A stretch of DNA of 64,000 nucleotides from Bacteroidota bacterium (GCA_020161395.1 JAIUOE010000009.1:78457-142456); one strand, 5' to 3'. Shown: positions 44,482 through 54,914, counted from the stretch's first letter. Made by a program: numbers and translations. Notes: generated by a model from the letters alone, not told the origin.

Positions 44482-45771
44482 TTGAAATTACTTATACCGC
44501 TTTTTTTATTCGCTTTTACACTCTTTCCCCAAAATTTTAAGTGGACGAAACTCCCTGTCCCCACTCATAAAACCATAAATTCAATCTCGTTTATCGACAG
44601 TCTCTACGGATTTGCTGCCGGCGACACCGGTCTTGTGATGAAAACGACCGATGGGGGCAGTTCGTGGCAGGTGCAGACACTTCCCCGAAACAAGGATATA
44701 AGCGATATCACATTTGTGAGCAAAACAACGGGGTATGCAGTCGCTCTCGATTTTGAATCATCCCCTTTTGGTACACTTTTTTATAAAACAACCGACGGCG
44801 GTGATTCCTGGGTGGAAAGCAGATACAGAGGCGACGAGGTCTATTTTGTTTCACTTCATTTTCTCGACTCGCTTCGGGGGTGGACGAGCGGACTTGAAGG
44901 TAAAATTGCCTGCACCACAAATGGTGGTGATGAATGGATTCCTGCACTGAACGACACGAGTGAGTTCACAAACTTCCCTGTTCTCGGTTTTTCATTTTAT
45001 ACCGACACACTCGCCTTCGCTTTTGGAGGGCATATAGATATTGCCGGAGTTGTCTGGAAAACCACGAATGCGGGTGGTTACTGGAAATCGCATGGAGTGG
45101 GACCTGAGCCGATACGGGGGTTGATTGTATTTGACAGTCTCAATCTCATCGGAATTGGTGGTGATTTTGAGTACGGAACCGCAGTTGTAAAATCAACAGA
45201 CGGAGGGGAAACCTGGGATTACAGAAGCCTTGATGTTTTCGGAGTGCCCTACGGACTCTCTTTCCGGACTGACACTGAAGCGTGGGTACCTCTCGGTTTC
45301 GCACAAAAACTCCTCTATACCCCGGATAAAGGGACAGTTTGGCTGGAATACTCCGCCCCTGACAGCGGTATTCTTTATGACATTCAGTTTACCGATTCCC
45401 TGACAGGCTACACAGCAGGGAGAAACGGTTATTTTGCAAAGTACAGCAGGAGTATCGTCGGGATAAAGGAAGATATCCCCCTTTCATCCTTTGAAACATT
45501 CAAACTTGGTGAAAACTACCCGAATCCTTTCAATCCCGTTACTGTAATACCCGTAACCCTTGCAGAACCCGCACAAATTACCCTCACGGTTTATGATATC
45601 AGAGGAAGGGAAACAGGCTTTGCAGTCGAAGGAAATTACGCTGCAGGTTATTATGAATTTAAGTTTGATGCCGGAAGAGCATCTTCGGGTGTCTATTTTT
45701 ACAAATTAAATGTGGTGACTGCCGCGGGTAAAAAGTACTCTCAGGTAAAGAAAATGGTGGTTAACAAATGA
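44482..45771 (+). CDS. T9SS-secreted YCF48-type propeller protein
   Basis: TTG 44482 begins a signal peptide (MKLLIPLFLFAFTLFPQ). The 429-residue protein has six or seven YCF48/BNR units (TTDGGSSWQVQ, TTDGGDSWVES, STDGGETWDYR) to about residue 330, then a T9SS sorting domain from NYPNPFNPVTVIPVTL to VKKMVVNK. It overlaps the P450 gene by 4 bp, an unusual arrangement in which a surface protein is translationally coupled to a lipid or small-molecule enzyme. Confidence 0.88.
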   Translation: MKLLIPLFLFAFTLFPQNFKWTKLPVPTHKTINSISFIDSLYGFAAGDTGLVMKTTDGGSSWQVQTLPRNKDISDITFVSKTTGYAVALDFESSPFGTLFYKTTDGGDSWVESRYRGDEVYFVSLHFLDSLRGWTSGLEGKIACTTNGGDEWIPALNDTSEFTNFPVLGFSFYTDTLAFAFGGHIDIAGVVWKTTNAGGYWKSHGVGPEPIRGLIVFDSLNLIGIGGDFEYGTAVVKSTDGGETWDYRSLDVFGVPYGLSFRTDTEAWVPLGFAQKLLYTPDKGTVWLEYSAPDSGILYDIQFTDSLTGYTAGRNGYFAKYSRSIVGIKEDIPLSSFETFKLGENYPNPFNPVTVIPVTLAEPAQITLTVYDIRGRETGFAVEGNYAAGYYEFKFDAGRASSGVYFYKLNVVTAAGKKYSQVKKMVVNK

Positions 45772-47078
45772 ATATTCACGATTTACCCGGTTACAAGGGG
45801 GCTGCATTTCTAAAAATTCTTCCAAAACTCTATCGGGATCCTCTTGGGACGCTGAGCGATATCGTCGCCGGGGGTGAGAGAGTAATTCCATTCAAGTTCG
45901 GGAAGTATATCCTTTTTCTTGTGAACGACCCTTCAATCCTTCGTCATATCCTAAAAACAAATTACCGGAACTACCCAAGAGGGAAATCGCTGAAGGGCAT
46001 CTTCCCGCTCCTTGGGAAGGGCTTGTTCACAAGCGATCACGACCTCTGGGTCAGGCAGCAAAAAAATCTGACACCTGCATTTCACACCAAAAATTATGCG
46101 GAGTTCGAACAGATAATAAGAGAGGAGACAGGGAGATTCTGCTCTGACCTCGAAGCCATTTCGAAGCAATCCGGCAATGTCGATATGCAAAAAGAGTTTA
46201 AAACTTTGATGCTCAAAATTCTGGCGAAGGAGATGTTCTCTCCTGATTTGAAGTTTGAACCAGAAACCATCATCGCAAAGCTTGACGCCGTGCTCGACTA
46301 TACGAGTATAAAAGGGGAATTGATAAGAAATGTCGTTTCGGGTGTAAAGGGGCTGTTTGGTCTTCGCTACACTCCTCCACTCTACTACACTGAATCGTTG
46401 AAATATCTTGAAGATTTTGTCGCGGAATTTTTCGGCAGAATAGTGAAAAATGAATTGCGACCGGGAGCCCTCACTTCCATCCTGAAGGAATTAAAAGAGC
46501 AGGGCGAGATCGACGATACCCAGGTGCGGGATGAAATTATGACATTTCTTTTCGCAGGTTTTGATACCGTGGCAGAGGGGCTTTCCTGGAGTCAGTATCT
46601 TATCTCCACCAGTCCCGGCACAGACGAAAAGATTATTTCGGGAAGCGAATCACGCTGGCTTGGTGCTGTGATAAATGAGGCACTGCGGCTTTATCCCCCT
46701 GCATGGGCGTTTTACAGAATTGTTACCGAAGATGACGATATTGACGGGCTCCACTTCCCTGCAAAATCGTATCTGATGATCTCACCATATCTGTTACACA
46801 GAACACCAAAATACTGGGAGAATCCGCATTTATTTAACCCCGAAAGATTTGTAGAAGAGGATCAGCCCGAGGTGAACCACTTCCACTACATACCCTTCGG
46901 TCAGGGTCCCCACATCTGCACAGGAAGAAGAATAGCAATGTTCGAGATGCATCTGATCCTCTCAATCATCACTCCCAAATTCCGATTCATTTACACGGGG
47001 AAAAATCCACCCGAGGCAGATCCCGGAATAATAATGAAAGCAAAGGATGCTCTCCTCTTCAAAGTTGAGATGAGATAA
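45768..47078 (+). CDS. cytochrome P450
   Basis: A heme monooxygenase of 436 residues with no N-terminal membrane helix, so soluble or peripheral. Heme-thiolate Cys384 lies in FGQGPHICTGRRIA; the ExxR motif is Glu304-Arg307 (NEALRLYP); the I helix has AGFDT (263-267) with the oxygen-activating acid and Thr267. The stretch between the I helix and ExxR is about 25 residues shorter than usual, so helices J and J' may be reduced. It is coupled on the left to a T9SS propeller gene and on the right (1-bp overlap) to a cyclopropane-synthase-like gene, which suggests a fatty-acid or phospholipid substrate. No ferredoxin gene is adjacent. Confidence 0.93.
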   Translation: MNIHDLPGYKGAAFLKILPKLYRDPLGTLSDIVAGGERVIPFKFGKYILFLVNDPSILRHILKTNYRNYPRGKSLKGIFPLLGKGLFTSDHDLWVRQQKNLTPAFHTKNYAEFEQIIREETGRFCSDLEAISKQSGNVDMQKEFKTLMLKILAKEMFSPDLKFEPETIIAKLDAVLDYTSIKGELIRNVVSGVKGLFGLRYTPPLYYTESLKYLEDFVAEFFGRIVKNELRPGALTSILKELKEQGEIDDTQVRDEIMTFLFAGFDTVAEGLSWSQYLISTSPGTDEKIISGSESRWLGAVINEALRLYPPAWAFYRIVTEDDDIDGLHFPAKSYLMISPYLLHRTPKYWENPHLFNPERFVEEDQPEVNHFHYIPFGQGPHICTGRRIAMFEMHLILSIITPKFRFIYTGKNPPEADPGIIMKAKDALLFKVEMR

Positions 47079-48334
47079 TGAGCGAAAACGAGAAAATAAG
47101 GCGGGTAATCTCCCTGACAACGGGTAACAGTCTGAAAAACGGATTCATGATTCAGTTTCCCGATGGTGAAATGTGGAACCCCGTCCCCGATTCGGTACCC
47201 GGTTTTACACTTAAGCTGAAATCAGCGGGTTCATTGAAGAATACGATCTTTCCGCCGACGGAATTGAATGTAACCGAAGCATATCTTTTTGACGAGTTTG
47301 ACATCGAAGGTGACCTTTTTTCAGTTTTTGAAACTGCCTACGAGTTGTCCGGGGTAAAGAGGGGGCATTCCGAAAATCTCAGTCTCCTCCTCAAAATTCT
47401 CTCCCTGCCTTCAAGTCCCCGAAAGAAAGAGAAAAACTTCGCCAGGAGGATGTCGGGTCAAGCCCACTCTCTCGAGAGGGACAAAGATGCCGTCTCATAT
47501 CATTACGATATGTCCAACGATCTCTACAAACTCTGGCTCGATCCTCAGATGGTTTATTCCTGTGCGTATTTCAAAACCCAGGATACTCCTCTCGAGGAAG
47601 CTCAAACGGATAAACTCGACTATATTTGCCGGAAACTTGCCCTTAAAGAGGGAGAGAAGTTACTCGATGTCGGGTGCGGATGGGGTGCCCTGGTTATTCA
47701 TGCTGCACAAAATTATGGAGTTACTGCTCTGGGTGTCACGCTGAGTAAAAATCAGGCGGAACTGGCGAATTCCCGGATTCAGCAACTCGGGCTCACTCAG
47801 AGGTGCAGAGTAGAGGTGAGGGATATCAGAGAGATGGAAAATGAACAGTTTGACAAGATTTCATCGGTTGAGATGTTGCACCACATCGGCTACAATTCAC
47901 TCCCTCAATATTTTGAAAAAATCAGGCAGCTCCTTAAACCGGGCGGACTGTCGTTTCAGCTCGCTGTTACGAGTAATGCAGCGAAGGGAAAATATCGCGG
48001 TCCTCTTTTCGCACCAAAATATTTCATGCCCGACTATGAACTTTCACCCGTCGGGGAGTATTTAAAAATCGCCGAAAGAGGGGGATTTGAAGTGTATGAC
48101 CTCGAGAATCTTCGTCAACACTACATGCTGACAGCACGGCACTGGCTAAAAAACATCGAAAACGGGCATGATGAAATTGCAGGTGTTACAGGTGAAGTAA
48201 TGTACAGGGTTTACAGATTGAGCATGGCGCTTATGGCATACGGATTCAATTCGAACATGATAAACCTCTACCATTTTGTATTGCGAAAAACAGAAGGGAA
48301 AGGGAATTATCCCCCTTTAACCCGCTGGTATTGA
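47078..48334 (+). CDS. cfa: cyclopropane-fatty-acyl-phospholipid synthase-like SAM methyltransferase
   Basis: Enzymes of this family add a methylene or methyl group from SAM across lipid double bonds. The 418-residue protein has the family N-terminal lipid-binding domain (to about 115), VSYHYDMSNDLYKLWLD (139-155), YSCAYF with Cys162, SAM-binding LLDVGCGWGAL (195-205), VEMLHHIG with the active-site Glu, and the C-terminal RHWLKN region. The HHIG variant differs from the usual EHVG, so the reaction may be methylation rather than ring formation. It starts on the last base of the P450 stop codon; both probably act on the same lipid. Confidence 0.87.
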   Translation: MSENEKIRRVISLTTGNSLKNGFMIQFPDGEMWNPVPDSVPGFTLKLKSAGSLKNTIFPPTELNVTEAYLFDEFDIEGDLFSVFETAYELSGVKRGHSENLSLLLKILSLPSSPRKKEKNFARRMSGQAHSLERDKDAVSYHYDMSNDLYKLWLDPQMVYSCAYFKTQDTPLEEAQTDKLDYICRKLALKEGEKLLDVGCGWGALVIHAAQNYGVTALGVTLSKNQAELANSRIQQLGLTQRCRVEVRDIREMENEQFDKISSVEMLHHIGYNSLPQYFEKIRQLLKPGGLSFQLAVTSNAAKGKYRGPLFAPKYFMPDYELSPVGEYLKIAERGGFEVYDLENLRQHYMLTARHWLKNIENGHDEIAGVTGEVMYRVYRLSMALMAYGFNSNMINLYHFVLRKTEGKGNYPPLTRWY

Positions 48335-48350
48335 GATGAAAGGAGAAAAG

Positions 48351-48839
48351 ATGAAGGAACTTTATTTATTACGACATGCAAAGTCTGACTGGGATGACGA
48401 TTCCATTTCAGATCACGAAAGACCCTTAAACAAACGGGGATTCCGTGACGCCCCCGCCATGGGAAATTTAATGAAAAGGGAAGGAATGGTGCCTGATCTT
48501 GTTGTATCAAGCACAGCGCTCAGGGCGAAAACCACCGCAGAACTGGTGACGAAGGAAATCAACAGGAAACCGGCGGATATAATTCTTCTGGGGTCACTCT
48601 ATCTTGCATCGGCGGCAGAAATCCTTGCGCAAATCAGGCAGACGGATGAATCGACGGAAAGACTTCTATTGGTAGCTCACAATCCCGGCATCACAAATCT
48701 TGTAAACCGGCTCGCCGGTAATCCTGTTAATTCAATCGAAATGCCGACATGTGGTCTTGCACAGTTTATATTTCCCGGGAAATGGTGCGATGCAAATTAT
48801 GCCAGCTTCAGACTGATTCATTTCTATACTCCAAAATGA
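48351..48839 (+). CDS. sixA: SixA-type phosphohistidine phosphatase
   Basis: ATG 48351 has AAAGGAG 8 bp upstream and is preferred to ATG 48336. The 162-residue protein is a minimal histidine phosphatase: the catalytic LLRHAKSDW (Arg8, His9) at the start, SDHERPLNKRGFRDA, SSTALRAKTTAELV with the second Arg, and LLVAHNPGITNLV with the second catalytic His. SixA removes phosphate from phosphohistidine in phosphorelay or PTS proteins. It is the last gene after the P450-cfa pair; its role there is unclear. Confidence 0.92.
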   Translation: MKELYLLRHAKSDWDDDSISDHERPLNKRGFRDAPAMGNLMKREGMVPDLVVSSTALRAKTTAELVTKEINRKPADIILLGSLYLASAAEILAQIRQTDESTERLLLVAHNPGITNLVNRLAGNPVNSIEMPTCGLAQFIFPGKWCDANYASFRLIHFYTPK

Positions 48840-48909
48840 TGAAAACCTCGCTGAAAATTATCTCCCACCTCTTCAGGTCGATAGCCTGCTTAACATACCC
48901 CCTTCCATA

Positions 48910-49158
48910 TTAAAAATATTTTTGAGATCTCTTGACATTAATTACAAAAATTTGTAATTTAACTCCAGGATATAATTAAACACGGGAGAGTAATGTAAAC
49001 GCAGGAAATATAACAAACGGCACAAAAATTGTCCGGTTATTACAAGTTATCCGGCAGGATGTTCCAGGATTTTCTTCGGGCCCTTTTAGAGCAAATATTC
49101 TATCGTAATGTACCTTCCACACCCTGTAGAGAACCACACGGCGGTTCTTCTCCGGGAA
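48910..49158 (+). repeat. 249-bp promoter/leader repeat, copy 1
   Basis: This segment aligns without gaps to 55047-55295; I count about 18 differences in 249 positions by hand. About 75 bp (roughly 49022-49096, from ACAAAAATTGTCCGG to GAGCAAAT) are identical. Inside are hairpins around AATTGTCCGG, ATCC/GGAT (CCGGCAGGAT) and GAGAACC/GGTTC near the end. It lies 96 bp before a secreted-protein gene and has no ORF. It may encode an RNA or be a shared 5' leader. Confidence 0.8.
48932..48960 (+). promoter_or_regulatory. sigma-70-like promoter in repeat copy 1
   Basis: TTGACA (48932-48937), 17 bases, then TAATTT (48955-48960). The boxes are near consensus for the classical -35/-10 form, and the arrangement recurs in copy 2. 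The spacer contains the inverted repeat ATTACAAAAATTTGTAAT. Confidence 0.6.
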
Positions 49159-49254
49159 TCCTTTACAAAACCAATTCTGATACACGGTGACATTTTAAGC
49201 AATTAAGATGCCTTTAAGCCATTGTTTAGATACTTAATCTTTTTGGAAAATAGT

Positions 49255-50844
49255 ATGAGTAAATACCTTAAATCGTTGAGAATACTACCCTGTTTGGTTT
49301 TATTGTTGAGTTTCACTGCGGAGGCCCAGTTTGATTCTGTAATCTTTGTAAAAAAAGCTCCCTACTGGAATGAAGCTGTGATCTACATGGGTGACCAAAA
49401 CGATGACGGGTATGATGACTTTATCCTTTGCGTTCAGGATGCAAATGTAGGTCCAAATGGTTACGCAAATTTTTATTATGGAGGTAACCCTGTTTCCTCC
49501 ACCTCTGCGTTGAAATTTCCTTACTATGCTCCAACCACCACCACTGCCTGTGATGTAAATAGAGACGGTTACAGAGATTTAGTCGTCCAAAGAAGAGGCA
49601 ATGTTAAACCACAAATTATAGATATTTATTATGGCGGTCCTGAGATTGATACAATATCTGATTTTTCATTCTCCTGGATCGACAACATCTCCGATTTAGT
49701 AGAAATGATGGGACATAATTGGCCCATTGATTTCGACGGTGACGGATTTGAAGACTTTGTTTGTATAAGTGGATACAATGTCACCTCAGGATTTCTAAAT
49801 GACAGAATATATTTTTTTAGAACAGACAGTCTCATGACAACCCAAGCATATCACAAAATTGAATTGTTCCCGGATCAATCGTACCAAATAAAGCGGTCGT
49901 ATACAAGTTTTGCTGATATTGATGGTGACAGAAAGACTGATATTAGTATCGTTTTGGGTAAATATTCTGCACCGACAGCGGCACCTGAACGCAAGGTTCG
50001 CTTTTATTATGGGAATACAGATTTCGATTTTAATGGTTTTTACGAAATAACCGATACCATGGCATATGTGGATCATACCTATTTAATACAAGACCTTAAC
50101 AATGACGGTAAAGGAGAGATAATCTTCAATAATCCGGGAACGCATCCTGATTGGTATTCGGATGTTTTTTCATTTGGTACCCGACCCCCAAACTTCACAG
50201 TGGAGCAGGGGATCAATACGCAAAATTACCCTTGGGCTGCGGCTTTTTCACCCGGCGATATAAATGCCGATGGATGTAATGACATGTTACGCCACCTGCC
50301 TTATTATATAATGAATCTCTATCTTGGAGGATACCCAATGCAGGAAGAGAGGACCAAAGTCTATTCGTCTTCGTCTTCGGGTATTTATCGAATAAATTTT
50401 GGAGGTAGGATTGGAGATGTGGACGGTGATGGAGTTGATGACATATGTATCGGTGAAAACGGAGGTACTGATCATACAGGAACCAACCAACCCGGTAATA
50501 TTTACATAATAAAGGGGACAAGAAGTCCTGTTTCAGTAAAAGACGAGGCTGCACCCGAAACAACTGAATCTCAGTTAACTCTTAATATATCTCCAAATCC
50601 AACCTCCTCAAGTTTAAATATCACATACACTCTTCCCTTCGAAGGGGAAGTAGATATAAGTATTCACGATATAACAGGTAAAAAAGTTTACGCCACCACC
50701 CAAATTGAGAATATTGGCGAACATGCATTATTTGTTGATATTTCAAAAATAGTAAAATCATCAGGTGTCTATATTTTAACCATAGAATTACATCAAGGTG
50801 ATAAAAGTGTATTAAAGAGTTTGAAACTTCAGTTCTTGAAGTAA
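49255..50844 (+). CDS. T9SS-secreted FG-GAP/VCBS propeller protein
   Basis: ATG 49255 begins a proper signal peptide (KYLKSLRILPCLVLLLSFTAEAQ); the open frame from 49222 adds 11 residues. The 529-residue protein has seven FG-GAP-type repeats with calcium-binding DxDxDG loops, for example DQNDDGYDDF, DVNRDGYRDL, DFDGDGFEDF, DLNNDGKGEI and DVDGDGVDDI, as in integrin alpha-type propellers. A T9SS sorting domain closes it (from NISPNPTSSSLNITYTL to KLQFLK). Likely an adhesin-like surface protein. It follows leader repeat copy 1 and shares an operon with the gene at 50880. Confidence 0.88.
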   Translation: MSKYLKSLRILPCLVLLLSFTAEAQFDSVIFVKKAPYWNEAVIYMGDQNDDGYDDFILCVQDANVGPNGYANFYYGGNPVSSTSALKFPYYAPTTTTACDVNRDGYRDLVVQRRGNVKPQIIDIYYGGPEIDTISDFSFSWIDNISDLVEMMGHNWPIDFDGDGFEDFVCISGYNVTSGFLNDRIYFFRTDSLMTTQAYHKIELFPDQSYQIKRSYTSFADIDGDRKTDISIVLGKYSAPTAAPERKVRFYYGNTDFDFNGFYEITDTMAYVDHTYLIQDLNNDGKGEIIFNNPGTHPDWYSDVFSFGTRPPNFTVEQGINTQNYPWAAAFSPGDINADGCNDMLRHLPYYIMNLYLGGYPMQEERTKVYSSSSSGIYRINFGGRIGDVDGDGVDDICIGENGGTDHTGTNQPGNIYIIKGTRSPVSVKDEAAPETTESQLTLNISPNPTSSSLNITYTLPFEGEVDISIHDITGKKVYATTQIENIGEHALFVDISKIVKSSGVYILTIELHQGDKSVLKSLKLQFLK

Positions 50845-50879
50845 AGGGAAAAAACTACAACAAAAAAAAGGAATGCGCT

Positions 50880-53800
50880 ATGAAAAAGGCTGCATTAATC
50901 ATACTTCTTTTAACAGGAATGTTCTTTGGACAGGACAGACCTCGTCCGGGAATTGATTATTTCCCGCATACAGGCTTTTTCGACTTTGTCGTTAATGCCC
51001 TGAGCCATCCATGGGATGGTACAACCTCTACATCGCTAATTTCGGAGTATAACTCTAAAGGGTGGTATCTTGATTCACTTAAAGATCTTGGGTTGACCAA
51101 CATCGTTACCGACGGTCAATACCATCTTGATAATCTCCAATCCTTAAGACATTCATTTTTCTTGAATGATATGGGATTTCAATGGAAAAACAAAACCTGG
51201 GCTAATCCTCCCGTAATATTCACTCCTGCAGAGTACCTGAATTCCCTTGGGCATGATGTAAAGGATTATCCGCTTGAATTTGGAGGCGATATAGCAGGCT
51301 CAATTAATAAACTTAATAATTTTGGCTTCACCACAGCAGGCGGTTCAGGCACCTGTTATTGGGGTATGCAACCGAATTATCAACCACCGCTGGATGCTAC
51401 AGGGGCGAATATTGATGAAACTATTAATACTACTCTACACAGTTCAAGATACTCTAAAGTTAACTCGCACGATCGGGGTGTAATGTTATGGGGAGTTCTC
51501 CCATGGACACAACTTGCTGATCCAAGCCTGTGGTACAAAATGAGGATTTATCTTCGGATGGAGGATGTCCCGACAAATGAGGAAGAGATTTTTACCATCA
51601 ATATCAGTAATTGGACAGGAAACACAGATGATCCTCAACTTGAATTAAGGCGGGATTATTTTCGGCAAATAGCGGCACAAACAGGACCAATTGGTTTAAC
51701 ACAGGTTGTGATGAATACCGCTATTACTGATACAAATGACTATGTCTGGTTTGAATCAAATGCATTTCAGGTTAGTCAGGATATGGATCTCGGATTTTAT
51801 ATCTACTGGCATGGTAACGCAAGTATTTACATCGATAAGATTACTTTTGTCAGTACACAATTCGCGGAGCTGTATGTTGACTCAACAATAAGTGTTGATG
51901 AAATAGCTACTACATTATTTAACCGCTATCCGAATGGCGATTTAACGAATACGAAATTTCAAAGCTTCTATGCAGATGAACCATTTCAACTATCGGCACT
52001 TTACAGGAAAGAACTTCAATCTAAAATATACCAAAAAGCAACCTCGGTTAATGCTACAACATTGGAGTTAAATGGAGCGACCGGAGGTGTTCCGGCTTAT
52101 TTTCTTGAGTTTGAACGAAATTATGCAAAGCCGGTAGGAGAAGAAGCTAAGCGATCAATTATTTACAACATTTACCCCATAGATGCCAATACCACAATTG
52201 GTCAGACAAGCATTCAGCACAGACTGGATGTTCTGATAAATTACGGAAACTTTGGTGAATCAGAAGATTATCAATTCTCCGGACTAAAAAGAGCTCAGAT
52301 GGCTGCCCAAAACTTTACTCTTGATATTCAATCCGACGATATTCCTCTGATCTTTACCATGGGCGTACATTCAGAACAATATGTTACGGGTTCGCCAGGT
52401 TCACCGGTTTATGTCTCAGGTCCACATTCGAGGAGAGCCCCAACATGGAGTGAGATATTTGCTCAAGGGAATTTAGCTTTGGCTTATGGTGCTAAGGGAT
52501 TTATGTATTATATGATCCCTACCAGGGCAAAACCACCTGTTCTAAAATTCAATCCTAATCTACAACAATACTATTATGACACAGTTTGGAATACTTATGG
52601 CTTATTTGATGCAGCAGGTGAAGTTTATGATACTTCTCATTCAACGATGAACGGAAGTGTACAACACCCTGAATACAATCAGATTAAAAACAAAAGATTT
52701 TTTGCGGTTAAAAGTTTCATATCCTCGATCAAACCAATTGAGTCAACGCTTTTGGGATTGAGGTGGAAGGATGCAAAAAGTTGGCATGATAACTCCTCAT
52801 GTTCAGAAAATTGGATTGCTAATGTTTCCACCCGATATCCTTATTTTGGAAAAGACGATGATTCAAACAAAACATTTGTGGAAACAGGTTATTTTGTTGA
52901 AAAATCTCCCCCTTCCGGGAAAATTGAGGATGCAAAATTCATTTATCTGGTAAACAGAAGGTGCAATCTCCAACCTGAGAATTCACCCGATAACCTTGAA
53001 GAATATGCGGATACATCATGCAGAAATGTAAGATTTTATCTCAATTTCCCTAATTCAACCTGGGATTATTACACAGTTACAGATTTAAAAACTGACTCTG
53101 TGTATTTTACAACCAAAACAGGTGCAGTTACGATTTTCCTTGGTGCAGGAGAGGGAACCCTGTTAAAGATTGAACCACAGATTACAAATATTACACAAAA
53201 TGATACTCTTGGTTACAACACAACATTTTACAGTGACCTGACAGTATCTAATAATGCAACACTTACCATAACCGGGGGCACAACACTGACTTTTAAGAAT
53301 CATTCACGGCTTATCCTCTCCAATGGAAACCTGAATGTTGTCGGTACGGCTCAGGAACCGGTAGTGTTCGACTTTGTTGTCCCTTATTGGCAATCCACTC
53401 AAAACGGAATTGTTAACAACAATGGAAATGTCGTGTTAAATCATGCAAGGATCAAAAACGCGGGAATTGGTTACTACTCATATACCACTGATAATGATGA
53501 CATTCAGAATTGCGAAATATTCAACAATTATTGGGGAATAGTGATGCATTGGACTCACAGTTATGGTACCGAGAAGGCAAAGATCGTTAACTGTAACATT
53601 CACGACAATGCAACCTGGGACAATCAGGGAAGAGGAATTACGCTATCGAATTCATCCCCAAAGATATACGCCACCACTATCAGAAAAAATGATTACGGCT
53701 TATACTGTGTAACAAATTCAAACCCCTATGATACAACTGACGAGATCAACAGTTACAACTTAATCGACAGCAACGATGTTGGAATAATAACTCTTAACTC

Positions 53801-54914
53801 ATCACCGATGCTTGGTTATGTGGATAATGATCAAGGAGGTATCCTGATATCCGGTGGTGGAAACACGATCAAAAATAATTCCATATTCAATGTGATGGCA
53901 GATACCAACTGCAATGTCTATGTGGAACGGAATTACTGGGGGACAAAAGACCCGGCATTGTTTAACATATATTCAGTCACCGGCAGTATAGTCTATACTG
54001 ACTATTATCTGGATGATCCGCCAACAGGATCGATTTACTCGGGATTGGCAAGTAAAGTAGCCATGAAGATTGACGATGAGTTGATATCACAGAGTCAGGG
54101 GAGGTTCACATCGGGCGGAGGACATAGTTTGTTAAGAGCGGCAAGGAAACAGATAAGACAAGGAAACATGACTGCAGCAAGGGCAATATTACTTCCGTTG
54201 ATCAACAACCCGGAAAACATGCAAATGTCATGTGAAGCATTGGAGATATACGGTAAAACCTATAGCCCCGGAGACATCGAAAGTTACTTCTCGGTTCTTC
54301 AAACGGTTGGCAACCGGCCTGTTAAAAACGATCTTACGGCAAAGGCTCTGTTTTTGCTTTCGGAATATCAGATAGACAGAAAAGAAACTCACCTGACAAA
54401 CCTGATATCAGTTTATCAAGGAACTGACCATGCAGCAAGGGCATCTTATCTGAAAATCATTCACCTGATTGGAGAAGGAAACCGGGACGAAGAGATTGAT
54501 GCTCTCAAAAATGATATGAACAGATTATATCCATTGAGTTCATATACAAAAGAAGTAAATTACATTCTTACATCGGGCACGAATATGATGAAACCTTCAA
54601 CGGTAACATCAACAACCGAGACTTTACCTTTAGAGTACCAACTCTTCAATAACTTTCCCAACCCGTTCAACCCTGAAACGATGATAAAATTCTCGCTAAA
54701 AGAGAGAAGCAGTGTAACCCTGACGGTTTACAGCATCACGGGGCAGAAAGTTGCAGAACTCATAAGCGGTGAAATGGAGAAAGGGTTCTATGAGGAAAGG
54801 TTTGATGGTACAAATCTTTCTTCAGGTGTTTATGTAATTCGTTTGAATGCCCAATCGCTTGAACATACAGGCTCCAATTACAGCAAAACGATGAAAGCTT
54901 TGCTCCTTAAATAG
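50880..54914 (+). CDS. giant T9SS-secreted protein with beta-helix and helical repeats
   Basis: The 1344-residue protein has a signal peptide (MKKAALIILLLTGMFFGQ). Residues about 20-760 form a novel-looking region with some resemblance to a glycosidase-like barrel (FYADEPFQLSALYRKEL and GFMYYMIPTRAKP), but no catalytic pair can be named. About 770-1060 is a right-handed parallel beta-helix (NNGNVVLNHARIKNAGIG, GGGNTIKNNSIFN, VERNYWGT). About 1070-1230 is helical, TPR-like (QGNMTAARAILLPLINN). The last 90 residues are a T9SS sorting domain (NFPNPFNPETMIKFSL to MKALLLK). Predicted surface protein. It follows the FG-GAP gene by 35 bp and is followed by a terminator. Confidence 0.86.
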   Translation: MKKAALIILLLTGMFFGQDRPRPGIDYFPHTGFFDFVVNALSHPWDGTTSTSLISEYNSKGWYLDSLKDLGLTNIVTDGQYHLDNLQSLRHSFFLNDMGFQWKNKTWANPPVIFTPAEYLNSLGHDVKDYPLEFGGDIAGSINKLNNFGFTTAGGSGTCYWGMQPNYQPPLDATGANIDETINTTLHSSRYSKVNSHDRGVMLWGVLPWTQLADPSLWYKMRIYLRMEDVPTNEEEIFTINISNWTGNTDDPQLELRRDYFRQIAAQTGPIGLTQVVMNTAITDTNDYVWFESNAFQVSQDMDLGFYIYWHGNASIYIDKITFVSTQFAELYVDSTISVDEIATTLFNRYPNGDLTNTKFQSFYADEPFQLSALYRKELQSKIYQKATSVNATTLELNGATGGVPAYFLEFERNYAKPVGEEAKRSIIYNIYPIDANTTIGQTSIQHRLDVLINYGNFGESEDYQFSGLKRAQMAAQNFTLDIQSDDIPLIFTMGVHSEQYVTGSPGSPVYVSGPHSRRAPTWSEIFAQGNLALAYGAKGFMYYMIPTRAKPPVLKFNPNLQQYYYDTVWNTYGLFDAAGEVYDTSHSTMNGSVQHPEYNQIKNKRFFAVKSFISSIKPIESTLLGLRWKDAKSWHDNSSCSENWIANVSTRYPYFGKDDDSNKTFVETGYFVEKSPPSGKIEDAKFIYLVNRRCNLQPENSPDNLEEYADTSCRNVRFYLNFPNSTWDYYTVTDLKTDSVYFTTKTGAVTIFLGAGEGTLLKIEPQITNITQNDTLGYNTTFYSDLTVSNNATLTITGGTTLTFKNHSRLILSNGNLNVVGTAQEPVVFDFVVPYWQSTQNGIVNNNGNVVLNHARIKNAGIGYYSYTTDNDDIQNCEIFNNYWGIVMHWTHSYGTEKAKIVNCNIHDNATWDNQGRGITLSNSSPKIYATTIRKNDYGLYCVTNSNPYDTTDEINSYNLIDSNDVGIITLNSSPMLGYVDNDQGGILISGGGNTIKNNSIFNVMADTNCNVYVERNYWGTKDPALFNIYSVTGSIVYTDYYLDDPPTGSIYSGLASKVAMKIDDELISQSQGRFTSGGGHSLLRAARKQIRQGNMTAARAILLPLINNPENMQMSCEALEIYGKTYSPGDIESYFSVLQTVGNRPVKNDLTAKALFLLSEYQIDRKETHLTNLISVYQGTDHAARASYLKIIHLIGEGNRDEEIDALKNDMNRLYPLSSYTKEVNYILTSGTNMMKPSTVTSTTETLPLEYQLFNNFPNPFNPETMIKFSLKERSSVTLTVYSITGQKVAELISGEMEKGFYEERFDGTNLSSGVYVIRLNAQSLEHTGSNYSKTMKALLLK

